17,386 nt of DNA from Frankiales bacterium (lineage in GTDB: Bacteria; Actinomycetota; Actinomycetes; Mycobacteriales; SCTD01), in NCBI GenBank assembly GCA_025464915.1, contig JAODNF010000014.1, positions 1 to 17,386 on the forward strand. The letters are read 5' to 3'. Positions 1-6,676 of this stretch are shown one piece after another. Under the pieces are notes generated by a model, which was not told where the DNA came from, made no database searches, and worked only from the letters and a program-made list of their open reading frames with translations. Within the stretch, counting starts at the first letter, position 1, and each line of letters opens with the position of its first letter. Both the position numbers and the translations under genes were made by a program.

Positions 1-1
1 A

Positions 2-1609
2 GTCGGCGCACTGCTCATCCTGCTCTTCGTCTTCGGGACGCTGCCGGCCGTGCTGGCGCCCCTCGCCGTCGCGATCGCCGCGATCCTCAACACCTTCTCC
101 TTGGTGTGGGCCCTCAGCTACGCGACCAGTGTGTCGATCATCGTGCAGTTCCTCATCGGCCTCGTCGGGCTGGGCCTCGCGATCGACTACGCGCTCGTCG
201 TCATCTTCCGGTTCCGCGACGAGCTGCGCGAGGGCAACGACGTGGAGAGCGCGCTGGTCGAGACGCTCACCCACGCCGGACGGTCCGTGCTCGTGTCCGG
301 TTCAACCGTGGCCATCGGGCTGCTCGCCCTGGTCGCCATCCCGCTGCCCCTCATCCGGTCGGTCGGCATCGGCGGCATCCTCATCCCGGCCGTCTCCGTG
401 CTCGCCTCGCTCACGCTGCTCCCCGCACTGTTGGCCGTCCTCGGTCACCGCATCAACAAGGTGCGCGTGATGCCGAAGCGGCTGCTGGACCGAGGTCACG
501 CGGAGGACGGCGCGTGGGGCCGATGGGCGCGGTTCGTGCTGCGCCGTCCCCGGGCGGTCGCCGCGGTCGGCATCCTCGCGGTGGTCACCCTGGCGGGGAT
601 CGGCACCCAGCTCAACGCCAGCGAGACCCAGCTGCGGTACTTCCCCGGAAGTGGCACGGCCATCGAGGGACGGCAGATGCTCGCCGACGCCCACATCTCG
701 CCCGGCGTGATGAAGCCGCTGAACGTGCTCGTCGAGAACGGCGGCGACCCGCAGCTGATCGCCGCCCGGATGCGCACCGTGCGCGGGGTCGTCGGTGCCG
801 AGGCGCCGCCCACCTGGCGGTCGGGTGGCACGTCGCTGGTCGAGGCCTTCCCGGCCACGGACGGCGCCGCGCCTGGCATCCAGGGCGTCGTCGACCGCTC
901 GAACGCGGCGCTCGAGGGAACCGACGGCACGCTCACCGGGGTCACTGCGGTCGGCCGCGACTTCCTGCACGCGCTGTTCGGCACCTTTCCGTACGTCGTG
1001 CTGGTCGTGCTCCTGCTCACCCTCGTGCTGCTGACCCGCGCGTTCCGCTCGATCGTCCTGGCGCTCAAGGCGGTGGTGCTCAACCTGTTCTCGCTCGCTG
1101 CCGCCTTCGGCATCGTGGTGTTCGTCTTCCAGGAGGGCCACGGCTCGAGGCTCTGGGACGTCGGCGCCACCGGCGCCATCACCGCCTACGTCCCGCTGAT
1201 GGTCTTCGCGTTCCTGTTCGGCCTGAGCATGGACTACGAGGTGTTCATGCTCGCCCGGATGCGGGAGGCCTACGACGAGACCGGTTCGACCGACCGGGCC
1301 ATCGAACTGGGGCTGGCCCGCACCGGCAAGCTCGTCACCAGCGGTGCGCTGATCTTGATGTTCGCGTTCCTTGTCCTGTCGTCCGGTCCCGGGTTCGAGA
1401 TCAAGTCGCTCGCCGTCGGGATCGCCGCCGGGATCATCTTCGACGCCACCGTCATCCGCGCCCTGCTCGTGCCGGCGCTCATGAAGCTGTTCGGCCGGGC
1501 CAACTGGTACCTGCCCGAGTGGTGCCGGGTCGCACTACGGCTGCCCTCCGCACCCGAGGTCATCGACCTCACCACCCCGTCCCTTCCCCTTGTAGGAGTC
1601 CAGCAGTGA
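2..1609 (+). CDS. MMPL/RND-type membrane transporter, C-terminal part (5' end outside window)
   Basis: The frame is open from the window edge, so the start lies upstream. About 535 residues are visible. Proteins of this type usually have around 700-750, so the first transmembrane helix and first extracellular domain are missing. The visible part holds the end of the first membrane bundle, a soluble porter-like domain (roughly nt 590-980) and the complete second bundle. Both bundles carry the hallmark helix with an Asp-Tyr pair: GLAIDYALVV with Asp at nt 185-187, and GLSMDYEVFML with Asp at nt 1232-1234. In MmpL3-like proteins these pairs relay protons. The family exports lipids or hydrophobic compounds by proton antiport at the cytoplasmic membrane; the substrate here is unknown. 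The stop overlaps the next GTG start as GTGA. The family call is secure; YdfJ-like versus lipid-specific MmpL cannot be decided. Confidence 0.93.
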   Translation, partial: VGALLILLFVFGTLPAVLAPLAVAIAAILNTFSLVWALSYATSVSIIVQFLIGLVGLGLAIDYALVVIFRFRDELREGNDVESALVETLTHAGRSVLVSGSTVAIGLLALVAIPLPLIRSVGIGGILIPAVSVLASLTLLPALLAVLGHRINKVRVMPKRLLDRGHAEDGAWGRWARFVLRRPRAVAAVGILAVVTLAGIGTQLNASETQLRYFPGSGTAIEGRQMLADAHISPGVMKPLNVLVENGGDPQLIAARMRTVRGVVGAEAPPTWRSGGTSLVEAFPATDGAAPGIQGVVDRSNAALEGTDGTLTGVTAVGRDFLHALFGTFPYVVLVVLLLTLVLLTRAFRSIVLALKAVVLNLFSLAAAFGIVVFVFQEGHGSRLWDVGATGAITAYVPLMVFAFLFGLSMDYEVFMLARMREAYDETGSTDRAIELGLARTGKLVTSGALILMFAFLVLSSGPGFEIKSLAVGIAAGIIFDATVIRALLVPALMKLFGRANWYLPEWCRVALRLPSAPEVIDLTTPSLPLVGVQQ

Positions 1610-2259
1610 CCACAGCCATGACCACACCCACCGCACCCGTGCAGTTCTCAGTGGACTACCCCGACCGACCCCTCAACCGCACGACCTCCGCCCTGCGCCT
1701 GCTCGCGGCCGTCCCCATCCTGGCGGTGCTCGTCGCCGTCTCCGGCAGCAGCGTCGTCTGGTCACGAGGCGGCCAGGACGCCATCGTCGGTGCCGGCGGG
1801 CTGCTATTCCTCGGCCCACTGCTCATGATCGTGTTTCGCGGCAAGTACCCGCGCTGGTGGTTCGACTGGAACCTGGAGCTGCAGCGGTTCACCAGCCGGG
1901 TCGTCGCCTACCTCGCGCTCATGGACGACCGCTACCCCTCTACCGATGAGCAGCAGGCTGTTCACCTGGACTACGCCTACCCGGATGCCGGGCGCGACCT
2001 GAAGCGGTGGATGCCGCTCGTGAAGTGGCTGCTCGTCCTCCCGCACGTCGTCGTCCTGTTCTTCCTCTGGGTCGCCACCGGCTTCGCTGTCGTCGGCGCC
2101 TGGTTCGCGATCGTGCTCACCGGCCGCTACCCCCGCCGGCTGTTCGACTTCGTCGAGGGCGTCATGCGCTGGGACCAGCGGGTCATCGCGTACGCGGTCG
2201 TCCTGACCACCGACCAGTACCCGCCCTTCAGCCTCGCCGCGCATCCGGGCGAGCGGTAG
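1606..2259 (+). CDS. DUF4389 family membrane protein
   Basis: A 217-residue protein. I chose the GTG at 1606 because it overlaps the transporter stop by four bases and has an AGGAG at 1594-1598, seven bases upstream. ATG at 1618 is an alternative. The protein contains two related halves. Each has hydrophobic helices followed by an amphipathic block: GKYPRWWFDWNLELQRF with VVAYLALMDDRYP, and later GRYPRRLFDFVEGVMRW with VIAYAVVLTTDQYP. This internal duplication is what I know of the DUF4389 family, whose function is not established. Hydrophobic stretches lie near residues 25-42, 48-65 and 130-160. Coupling to the MMPL gene suggests an accessory membrane role, which is inference. Confidence 0.9.
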   Translation: MTTAMTTPTAPVQFSVDYPDRPLNRTTSALRLLAAVPILAVLVAVSGSSVVWSRGGQDAIVGAGGLLFLGPLLMIVFRGKYPRWWFDWNLELQRFTSRVVAYLALMDDRYPSTDEQQAVHLDYAYPDAGRDLKRWMPLVKWLLVLPHVVVLFFLWVATGFAVVGAWFAIVLTGRYPRRLFDFVEGVMRWDQRVIAYAVVLTTDQYPPFSLAAHPGER

Positions 2260-2678
2260 TGGCGACGCCGGTCGTCAAGAACGCGGCCTCGGAGGGCAGC
2301 GGCGAGGCAGCCGTGTCCGGCACGCCGCTGCGCATCCTGCGTTCCGAGGGCCTCGTGCTGCTCGCCGTCGCGCTGGCCGCGTTCTTCAGCGCACTGGACG
2401 AGCCGTTCTGGCTCCTGCCACTGCTGCTGTTCGTCCCTGACCTGCTGATGGTCGGCTACGCACACTCCTCACGAGCGGGTGCCGCCCTGTACAACCTCGC
2501 GCACTCCTACCCCGCCCCAGCACTGCTCGGCACGTTCGCCGTCGCCTCGTCGAGCCACCTGTGGGAGGCCGTCGCCCTCGTGTGGTTCGCGCACATCGGG
2601 ATGGACCGCGCTCTCGGGTACGGCCTGAAGTACGACGACAGCTTCGCGCACACCCACCTCGGAACGATCGGCTCGTAG
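2259..2678 (+). CDS. DUF4260 family membrane protein
   Basis: A 139-residue protein. The GTG at 2259 shares one base with the preceding TAG stop, so the gene is probably translated by reinitiation; longer readings of this frame run through the DUF4389 gene and are shadows. After about 25 polar residues come three or four hydrophobic segments, including LVLLAVALAAFFSAL and LLPLLLFVPDLLMVGY. The C-terminal pattern HIGMDRALGYGLKY followed by FAHTHLG is the signature I associate with DUF4260, a small integral membrane family of unknown role. It is the third gene of the MMPL-DUF4389-DUF4260 run. No promoter is visible between the genes, so one transcript is likely. Family call from memory of motifs, no search run. 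Confidence 0.85.
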   Translation: MATPVVKNAASEGSGEAAVSGTPLRILRSEGLVLLAVALAAFFSALDEPFWLLPLLLFVPDLLMVGYAHSSRAGAALYNLAHSYPAPALLGTFAVASSSHLWEAVALVWFAHIGMDRALGYGLKYDDSFAHTHLGTIGS

Positions 2679-2712
2679 TCGTCCGCTGCGGGACCTTCCA
2701 GATCGGAGCAAC

Positions 2713-2931
2713 GTGTACCTCGACCCGACAGACGCCGGCGTTCGCAGCCTGCTCGACCGCGACAGCAACGAGCGGTGGGACGTTGTCATGCTGGTCCAGC
2801 AGGAATCGGTCCAGGACTCTCTGAGCTTCGCCGGCAACCCGGGTTACCTCGCAGGCACCGGACACCGGGCCGCGGCGGTCGAGGACTCCCGCCTGCTTCC
2901 GATGAGCCTGCTCGGCCTGCCCTCGTTGTGA
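2713..2931 (+). CDS. small hypothetical protein (72 aa)
   Basis: A GTG-started frame with GGAG at 2705-2708, only four bases upstream. I do not recognise the product. About 87 percent of its codons end in G or C, close to the surrounding genes, and no other frame here looks better, so it is probably coding rather than chance. The residues are mixed, with an acidic N-terminal half (TDAGVRSLLDRDSNERWDVV) and no membrane segment or signal peptide. It starts 34 bases after the DUF4260 stop and could be the last gene of that transcript. Short length and lack of a known family keep confidence moderate. Confidence 0.45.
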   Translation: MYLDPTDAGVRSLLDRDSNERWDVVMLVQQESVQDSLSFAGNPGYLAGTGHRAAAVEDSRLLPMSLLGLPSL

Positions 2932-3065
2932 GGAGTGGGCGGCAGATCTGAACTGCGCTCTCCTGCCACCGACTGCGAGAAGGGCCATCGCCAAACGGGC
3001 CATGGACACCGGGCCGCTCCGGTGGTCACCTCGAAGGACCAGCCATCAAAGCCTCAAGGAGAACC

Positions 3066-3389
3066 ATGAGCACCAGCCCGTATGCCATCGTCCACTTCTT
3101 CCCAGGGGGGACCCGCGAGCAGTACGAAGCGTCCATCGCTGCCGTGCACCCAGGCCCTGAACAGCTTCCCGCCGGTCAGATCTACCACGCCGCCGGCCCG
3201 TCGGAGGGCGGCTTCACCATCACCGCCATCCACGACTCACAGGCGAGCTGGGAGAAGTTCCGCGACGACACCCTCCTGCCCACGATGCAGGCAGGCATCC
3301 CGGGCGGCTTCACCTCGGAGCCTGTGACGACCGGCTTTCCTGTCGTGAACCTTGTGACCGCGCAGGGCCGCCAGATCGTGCTGACCTGA
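3066..3389 (+). CDS. small protein resembling the dimeric alpha/beta-barrel (ABM-like) fold
   Basis: A 107-residue cytosolic protein with an AAGGAG at 3056-3061, four bases before ATG; this is the strongest ribosome site in the left third of the window. The order of elements is YAIVHFFPGGTREQYEASIAAVHP (strand then helix), GQIYHAAGPSEGGFTITAIHDSQASWEKFRDDTLLP (strand, strand, helix) and a final strand FPVVNLV. This beta-alpha-beta-beta-alpha-beta plan fits ferredoxin-like dimeric barrels such as antibiotic-biosynthesis monooxygenase-like proteins. I see no catalytic residues that would define a reaction. It has its own ribosome site after a 134-base gap, so it is likely a single-gene unit, converging on the minus-strand gene at 3541. 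Coding call is secure; the fold is inferred. Confidence 0.85.
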   Translation: MSTSPYAIVHFFPGGTREQYEASIAAVHPGPEQLPAGQIYHAAGPSEGGFTITAIHDSQASWEKFRDDTLLPTMQAGIPGGFTSEPVTTGFPVVNLVTAQGRQIVLT

Positions 3390-3466
3390 CCCAGCGTCAC
3401 CGCACATAGCGACAGCTCGGCACGCGAAGACGGTTCGCTTCCTGAACGTGGTGGTGCGCCTGCCGG

Positions 3467-3546
3467 GTCTGATCTCGCTCCTCACCGAGCCGCGCGCGGA
3501 AGGCTAGGGAGCCCGAGATCGCGCCACCGCGGCGACGAGATCAGAC
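3467..3546. terminator. long inverted repeat between convergent genes, candidate bidirectional terminator
   Basis: GTCTGATCTCG at 3467-3477 is perfectly complementary to CGAGATCAGAC at 3536-3546, an 11-bp stem with a 58-base interior. A second partial copy CGAGATC at 3514-3520 can also pair with the left arm, so two alternative folds exist. The right arm covers the last codon and stop of the minus-strand gene. A small 5-bp hairpin GCGAA/TTCGC lies at 3424-3438. There is no T-rich tail, as is common in actinobacteria. The position between converging genes supports termination; the long interior weakens it. Confidence 0.3.
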
Positions 3547-4074
3547 GTCGTCGAGCACCATGGGCCCGTTCCACGGCTCCGGTGGCGCCTCAGCGACCTG
3601 GGCGACGAAGCACCGCAAGTACCAGGCAGCGAACTCGACCAGGACCGGCGGCCGCTCCAGGGTGAGGAGCTGCTCTGCACGGCAGAACTCGTCCGCTTCC
3701 GCCATCAACGCATCCAGTGCCTGGGCGGCTCGTGCGGCGGAAGCTGGGACGGTGTAGCTGAGATCGAGGGTGGACTCGCCGCGGTCGAGTGCGGCGTCCA
3801 CCTCCACGTCGGGCCGGTCGGACGCGCCGGCGTAGCGGTCGCCGAGAACCCCTACGAGCTCGATGAGCCGAGCGGGTGCGGCATGGGTGGGCACCGTGCC
3901 CGACAGCGCCATCAGTCGGAACTCCCGCATCAGTTCGTCGTGGTGCTCGCGGGAGGCGGCGAGGAGCTGCAGCGGGACGTTGAGCAGCTGCACCTCGACG
4001 AGCCGGTCGTCCGCGTCGGGCGCGTTCGCGTACCTGCCGAGCGGGCTTGCCGCCGGCTGCGCTGGGCTCGTCAC
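3541..4074 (-). CDS. uncharacterised 177-aa protein coupled to an RsbW-like HATPase
   Basis: I chose GTG at 4074 because it overlaps the stop of the upstream HATPase gene by four bases (GTGA); the longer in-frame reading to 4119 lies inside that gene. The product is soluble, acidic and mostly helical. It contains VQLLNVPLQLLAASREHHDELMREFRLMAL (residues 28-57), a central PARLIELVGVLGDRYAG, and a helical C-terminal half EADEFCRAEQLLTLERPPVLVEFAAWYLRCFVAQV. I recognise this pattern as a frequent partner of HATPase genes in actinobacteria but know no function. Tight coupling suggests it modulates or is modulated by the HATPase, which is inference. No catalytic motif is visible. Confidence 0.85.
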   Translation of the reverse strand: MTSPAQPAASPLGRYANAPDADDRLVEVQLLNVPLQLLAASREHHDELMREFRLMALSGTVPTHAAPARLIELVGVLGDRYAGASDRPDVEVDAALDRGESTLDLSYTVPASAARAAQALDALMAEADEFCRAEQLLTLERPPVLVEFAAWYLRCFVAQVAEAPPEPWNGPMVLDDV

Positions 4075-4496
4075 AGCTGGGCCTCGGCGAGCCAGTCGGT
4101 GCCGGTGTACGCCGCCCACGGATCAGCGGCGGTCGTGACGGTGAACCAGACGACCTTGCCCGTGGCCTGCGGCTCCCAGCCCCAGGTGTCCGCGAGCTCC
4201 GCGAGCAGCGCCAGGCCCCGTCCGGTCGTCGCCCGGGGGCTATGACGGCGGCGGACTGGGCCGGCCGGCGAGGCGTCCTGGATTTCGACGCGAAGGCCGC
4301 CGGGAACGGACTGCAGCGTGAGCCGGGCAACATCGGACGTGTGCAGGACGGCGTTGGTCACCAGCTCGCTGGTGAGCAGCGTGGCGGTCTCGGTGAGCTG
4401 TTCGAGGTCGTGATCTCTCAGCCAGCTGCGGACGTGGCGGCGGGCATGACCGGCAGCGGACGCGTCCGCAGGCAGGTCGACGTCGCCGGCAATCAT
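4071..4496 (-). CDS. RsbW-like ATP-binding protein (HATPase_c_2 anti-sigma/serine kinase type)
   Basis: A 141-residue protein. ATG at 4496 was chosen because GGAGG sits at 4505-4509, eight bases upstream; the frame extends to 4595 without a better site. GHKL ATP-binding elements are in order: N-box SELVTNAVLHT (Glu44, Asn48), G1 box EIQDASP (Asp74), and G2-type TGRGLALLAELADTWGW (residues 91-107). Lack of a sensor or dimerisation domain marks it as RsbW/SpoIIAB-like rather than a two-component kinase. Such proteins bind sigma factors or phosphorylate STAS antagonists on serine. No antagonist or sigma gene is adjacent. It heads a two-gene unit with the 177-aa protein. The 270 bases upstream presumably hold the promoter, but I could not identify one with confidence. 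Confidence 0.92.
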   Translation of the reverse strand: MIAGDVDLPADASAAGHARRHVRSWLRDHDLEQLTETATLLTSELVTNAVLHTSDVARLTLQSVPGGLRVEIQDASPAGPVRRRHSPRATTGRGLALLAELADTWGWEPQATGKVVWFTVTTAADPWAAYTGTDWLAEAQL

Positions 4497-4740
4497 CAGG
4501 CACCCCTCCCCGCGCGATGATCCTGCAGTCTGGCAGCAAGTGATACGCCGTGCACGCAGCGCTGTCGTCTGAATGTGGTCTCGACGGTCGTACATGTCGG
4601 TGTTCGTCCCGTCTCGTGCCTCGGATGGGTCGCTGCGAGTCCGAGTGCCACCCGGGTGAAGGAGGTGCCATCGCCTCGCACTCGTAGTGGACAGCCTGGA
4701 CGGTCGCGCTGCTCGTGGCGCCGGAGAAGCCTGTTCTGAC

Positions 4741-4764
4741 GCCGGCGAGCACGTGTTCGTCGGC
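4741..4764 (-). terminator. 24-bp near-perfect dyad just after the hydrolase stop
   Basis: The sequence reads GCCGGCGAGC-ACGTGTTCGTCGGC and is symmetric around CACGTG at 20 of 24 positions. It begins two bases beyond the minus-strand stop at 4767. In a plus-strand RNA the two mismatched pairs would be G-U wobbles; in the expected minus-strand RNA they are A-C mismatches. It could therefore be an imperfect terminator or a DNA-binding dyad. It also lies about 245 bases upstream of the HATPase start. No U-tract follows. Confidence 0.3.
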
Positions 4765-4766
4765 CT

Positions 4767-5867
4767 TCAGGGTCTCCAGGCCTTGGCGAGGTCGATCCGC
4801 TTGGTGACGGCGTGGCGTTGGGGCTCATGAGGGTGGTCGGCGGCTGCGTCGACGCGGTCGAGCAGCCGGTGCAACTCCGCGTTGACCTGGACCGGTCGGG
4901 TCTGGTTCAGCACGTGCCCGGCTCCGGGGATCATGACGAGCGTTGCACCCGCGCCGAGGTCTCTCGCCATCTCGACGCTGTGCTCCGGGCGCGTGAGGCG
5001 GTCCTCGGTGCCGGTCATGACGAGCACCGGCACGTTCTTCAGGGCGGGCAGCCCGTGCCGGGTGTCGTTGCGCAGCAGCGAGCCCTGCAAGGACGTCAGG
5101 GTCCTCAGGGACGGCTCTTCGAGCAGCTGGTGCGTCATGGCCAGGGTCGCGGGGTCGATGTCGCCGGTCCCGAAGCAGACCTTCCGGGTCGACCAGCGCA
5201 TCACGTGGGTGCGCCGTGGGCGGATCTGCTCGAGGGCTGGTGCGGCCAGGCGCAGGGCCAGCAGGGCCGGCCCGAGCAGGCCCTTCCGGCTGATCCATCG
5301 GAAGGCGTTCTCCCACGAGTGGCTGCTGATGAAGTGGCCGGCTCCGGTCGCGAGGAGCGCGACGCCACGGACCCGTTCGTCGAACAGGTCCCTGTGGTGG
5401 ATGGCGAGGGTCAGGACGGTCATGCCGCCCATGGAGTGCCCGATGAGCACGACCGGCCCGTCGGGTACGAGTTGCGAGATGACCTGGGCGAGGTCGTCCG
5501 CGAGGTCTTCGACCTTCAAGGGCCCTGCGTTGTGGTCGGATCGGCCGTGGCTGCGGTGGTCGTAGCGGACGGTCCTGACTCGATGGCCCAGGCTGTTCCA
5601 CTGCATGTCGAACTCGATGGTCCGCGCTAGGAAGCCGTGGACCATCACGACGGTCACCGGCGCGTCCTCAACGCCGCCGACCTGCGCGTGGAGCACAGTG
5701 CCGTCCCGCATCGTGACGGTGGTGCTGCCGGCTGGGGCTTCGGGCAGCGGCTCGGGGCGAGTCCGGCGGGCCCAGCGAACGAGGTTCAGGAGCCACAGGC
5801 CGCCCACAGCTGCAGCGGCGCCTCGGTTCGCAGCGGGTCGCGCTCGGAGGTTCCGCTGGGGCGTCAC
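4767..5867 (-). CDS. alpha/beta hydrolase with N-terminal hydrophobic segment
   Basis: A 366-residue protein starting with GTG at 5867, which overlaps the preceding gene's stop as GTGA. Catalytic elements are complete: oxyanion-hole HGF at 77-79, nucleophile elbow GHSMGG with Ser145, acid Asp289 in GTEDRLT, and His318 in GAGHVLNQ. A cap-like region of roughly 180-270 is rich in hydrophobic and basic residues. Residues 17-31 (AAAAVGGLWLLNLVR) form a short hydrophobic stretch preceded by arginines, so the enzyme may be membrane-associated. The family includes esterases, lipases and peroxidases; the substrate is not evident. Coupling to a membrane-anchored helical protein suggests they act together. 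The tail after residue 340 is polar and basic. Confidence 0.92.
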   Translation of the reverse strand: MTPQRNLRARPAANRGAAAAVGGLWLLNLVRWARRTRPEPLPEAPAGSTTVTMRDGTVLHAQVGGVEDAPVTVVMVHGFLARTIEFDMQWNSLGHRVRTVRYDHRSHGRSDHNAGPLKVEDLADDLAQVISQLVPDGPVVLIGHSMGGMTVLTLAIHHRDLFDERVRGVALLATGAGHFISSHSWENAFRWISRKGLLGPALLALRLAAPALEQIRPRRTHVMRWSTRKVCFGTGDIDPATLAMTHQLLEEPSLRTLTSLQGSLLRNDTRHGLPALKNVPVLVMTGTEDRLTRPEHSVEMARDLGAGATLVMIPGAGHVLNQTRPVQVNAELHRLLDRVDAAADHPHEPQRHAVTKRIDLAKAWRP

Positions 5868-6583
5868 GGTGCGCCCGGCGTGGAGGTTGGCGCCGGGAAG
5901 ATCGGGACGCCGGGGATCTTGCGGTTGATCTCCTGGGTCTGGGCGAGGGTGAGGCGGGCGACGTCGAGCAGCTGCTGCTGAATCCGCCGGGATGCCTGCA
6001 GCTCGCGGAGCGTCGACACCGCGATGGCGAGCGCGCGCTGACCCGTCGCCAGGGTCTGCTGCGCGACTGCCAGCGCTGTGCGGGCGAGGTCCACGCCTGC
6101 CTGGACCCCCTTCACGACCGTGTCGATCTTGCCCTTGAGGTCACTGAGGGGTCCCAGTGCCCGCAGGACGTCCTGCACCGTCTTCAGCGCCTGGTCGGTC
6201 TGCTGACGGATCGTGTCTGTGTCGGCGGCTGCGGTGCGGGCGACCTGCTGCGAGTCCTTGGCGATGACCAGGCCCTGCTGCTGGATCCGCAGGGACTGCT
6301 CGGCCAGGCGCAGCTGCGCCGTCGCGTCAGCGAGGGTCTTGCGGCCGGTGTCCAGGGTGCCGTAGATGCCACGGCGGGACACGTTGAGGTCCTGACGGAC
6401 CTGACCGATGTCGTTGCGTGCACCACGGGCCGGTCCGAAGATCAGCACGACGGTGCCTGCCAGGAGCACCGCACCGATGAGCAAGAGCAGCCCGAACTGC
6501 TGACGCGTCACCACCGGGACGGGGCGGTCGGAGACGGGCGTGGCGTTGTCGGTCGGCACATGGGTCGGTGTGGCAGTGGTCAC
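5864..6583 (-). CDS. membrane-anchored long-helix (coiled-coil) protein of unknown function
   Basis: A 239-residue protein with GTG start at 6583 and AGGAG at 6592-6596, eight bases upstream. Residues 1-27 are Thr/Pro-rich. One transmembrane helix spans about 30-50 (FGLLLLIGAVLLAGTVVLIF), followed by about 170 residues of nearly uninterrupted helix rich in Gln, Leu, Ala and Arg, and a Pro-rich end (PGVPIFPAPTSTPGAP). The helical region has coiled-coil-like spacing and resembles tethered filament or scaffold proteins rather than an enzyme. Topology is uncertain: the short N-terminus is probably cytosolic with the long helix outside. The stop overlaps the hydrolase start, implying coupled translation. 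I recognise no family. Confidence 0.85.
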   Translation of the reverse strand: MTTATPTHVPTDNATPVSDRPVPVVTRQQFGLLLLIGAVLLAGTVVLIFGPARGARNDIGQVRQDLNVSRRGIYGTLDTGRKTLADATAQLRLAEQSLRIQQQGLVIAKDSQQVARTAAADTDTIRQQTDQALKTVQDVLRALGPLSDLKGKIDTVVKGVQAGVDLARTALAVAQQTLATGQRALAIAVSTLRELQASRRIQQQLLDVARLTLAQTQEINRKIPGVPIFPAPTSTPGAP

Positions 6584-6623
6584 GGTGGCTGCTCCTGCTG
6601 GTTCTCGAGGTGTTCACAGCAGA

Positions 6624-6649
6624 GGACGGAGTGCCGAAGCACTCCGTCC
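6624..6649 (-). terminator. 11-bp hairpin with UUCG loop after the ferritin-like gene
   Basis: GGACGGAGTGC at 6624-6634 pairs perfectly with GCACTCCGTCC at 6639-6649. On the minus strand the loop is TTCG closed by C-G, the exceptionally stable cUUCGg tetraloop. It lies 27 bases past the stop at 6677 and upstream of the next minus-strand gene. No U-tract follows, so it may act as a non-canonical terminator, a processing site or a stabiliser of the upstream mRNA. Confidence 0.6.
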
Positions 6650-6676
6650 CCTGCCGCGTTGTCGTGGGTCTGCTTG

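Noticed and set aside
106..1605. N-terminal 500 residues of the frame containing the DUF4389 protein
   Set aside because: Arg-rich shadow of the MMPL gene; only the part after 1606 looks like protein.
2386..3009. Minus-strand frame of 207 residues across the DUF4260 gene and small ORF
   Set aside because: Ends in Arg/Thr-rich shadow sequence and lacks a ribosome site; the plus-strand genes are better supported.
3007..3024. CACCGG/CCGGTG hairpin before the ABM-like gene
   Set aside because: Six-base stem with a six-base loop is easily reached by chance in this GC content.
4497..4766. Possible extra gene between the hydrolase and the HATPase on the minus strand
   Set aside because: Frames here are short or shadow-like and none has a ribosome site; treated as upstream regulatory DNA.
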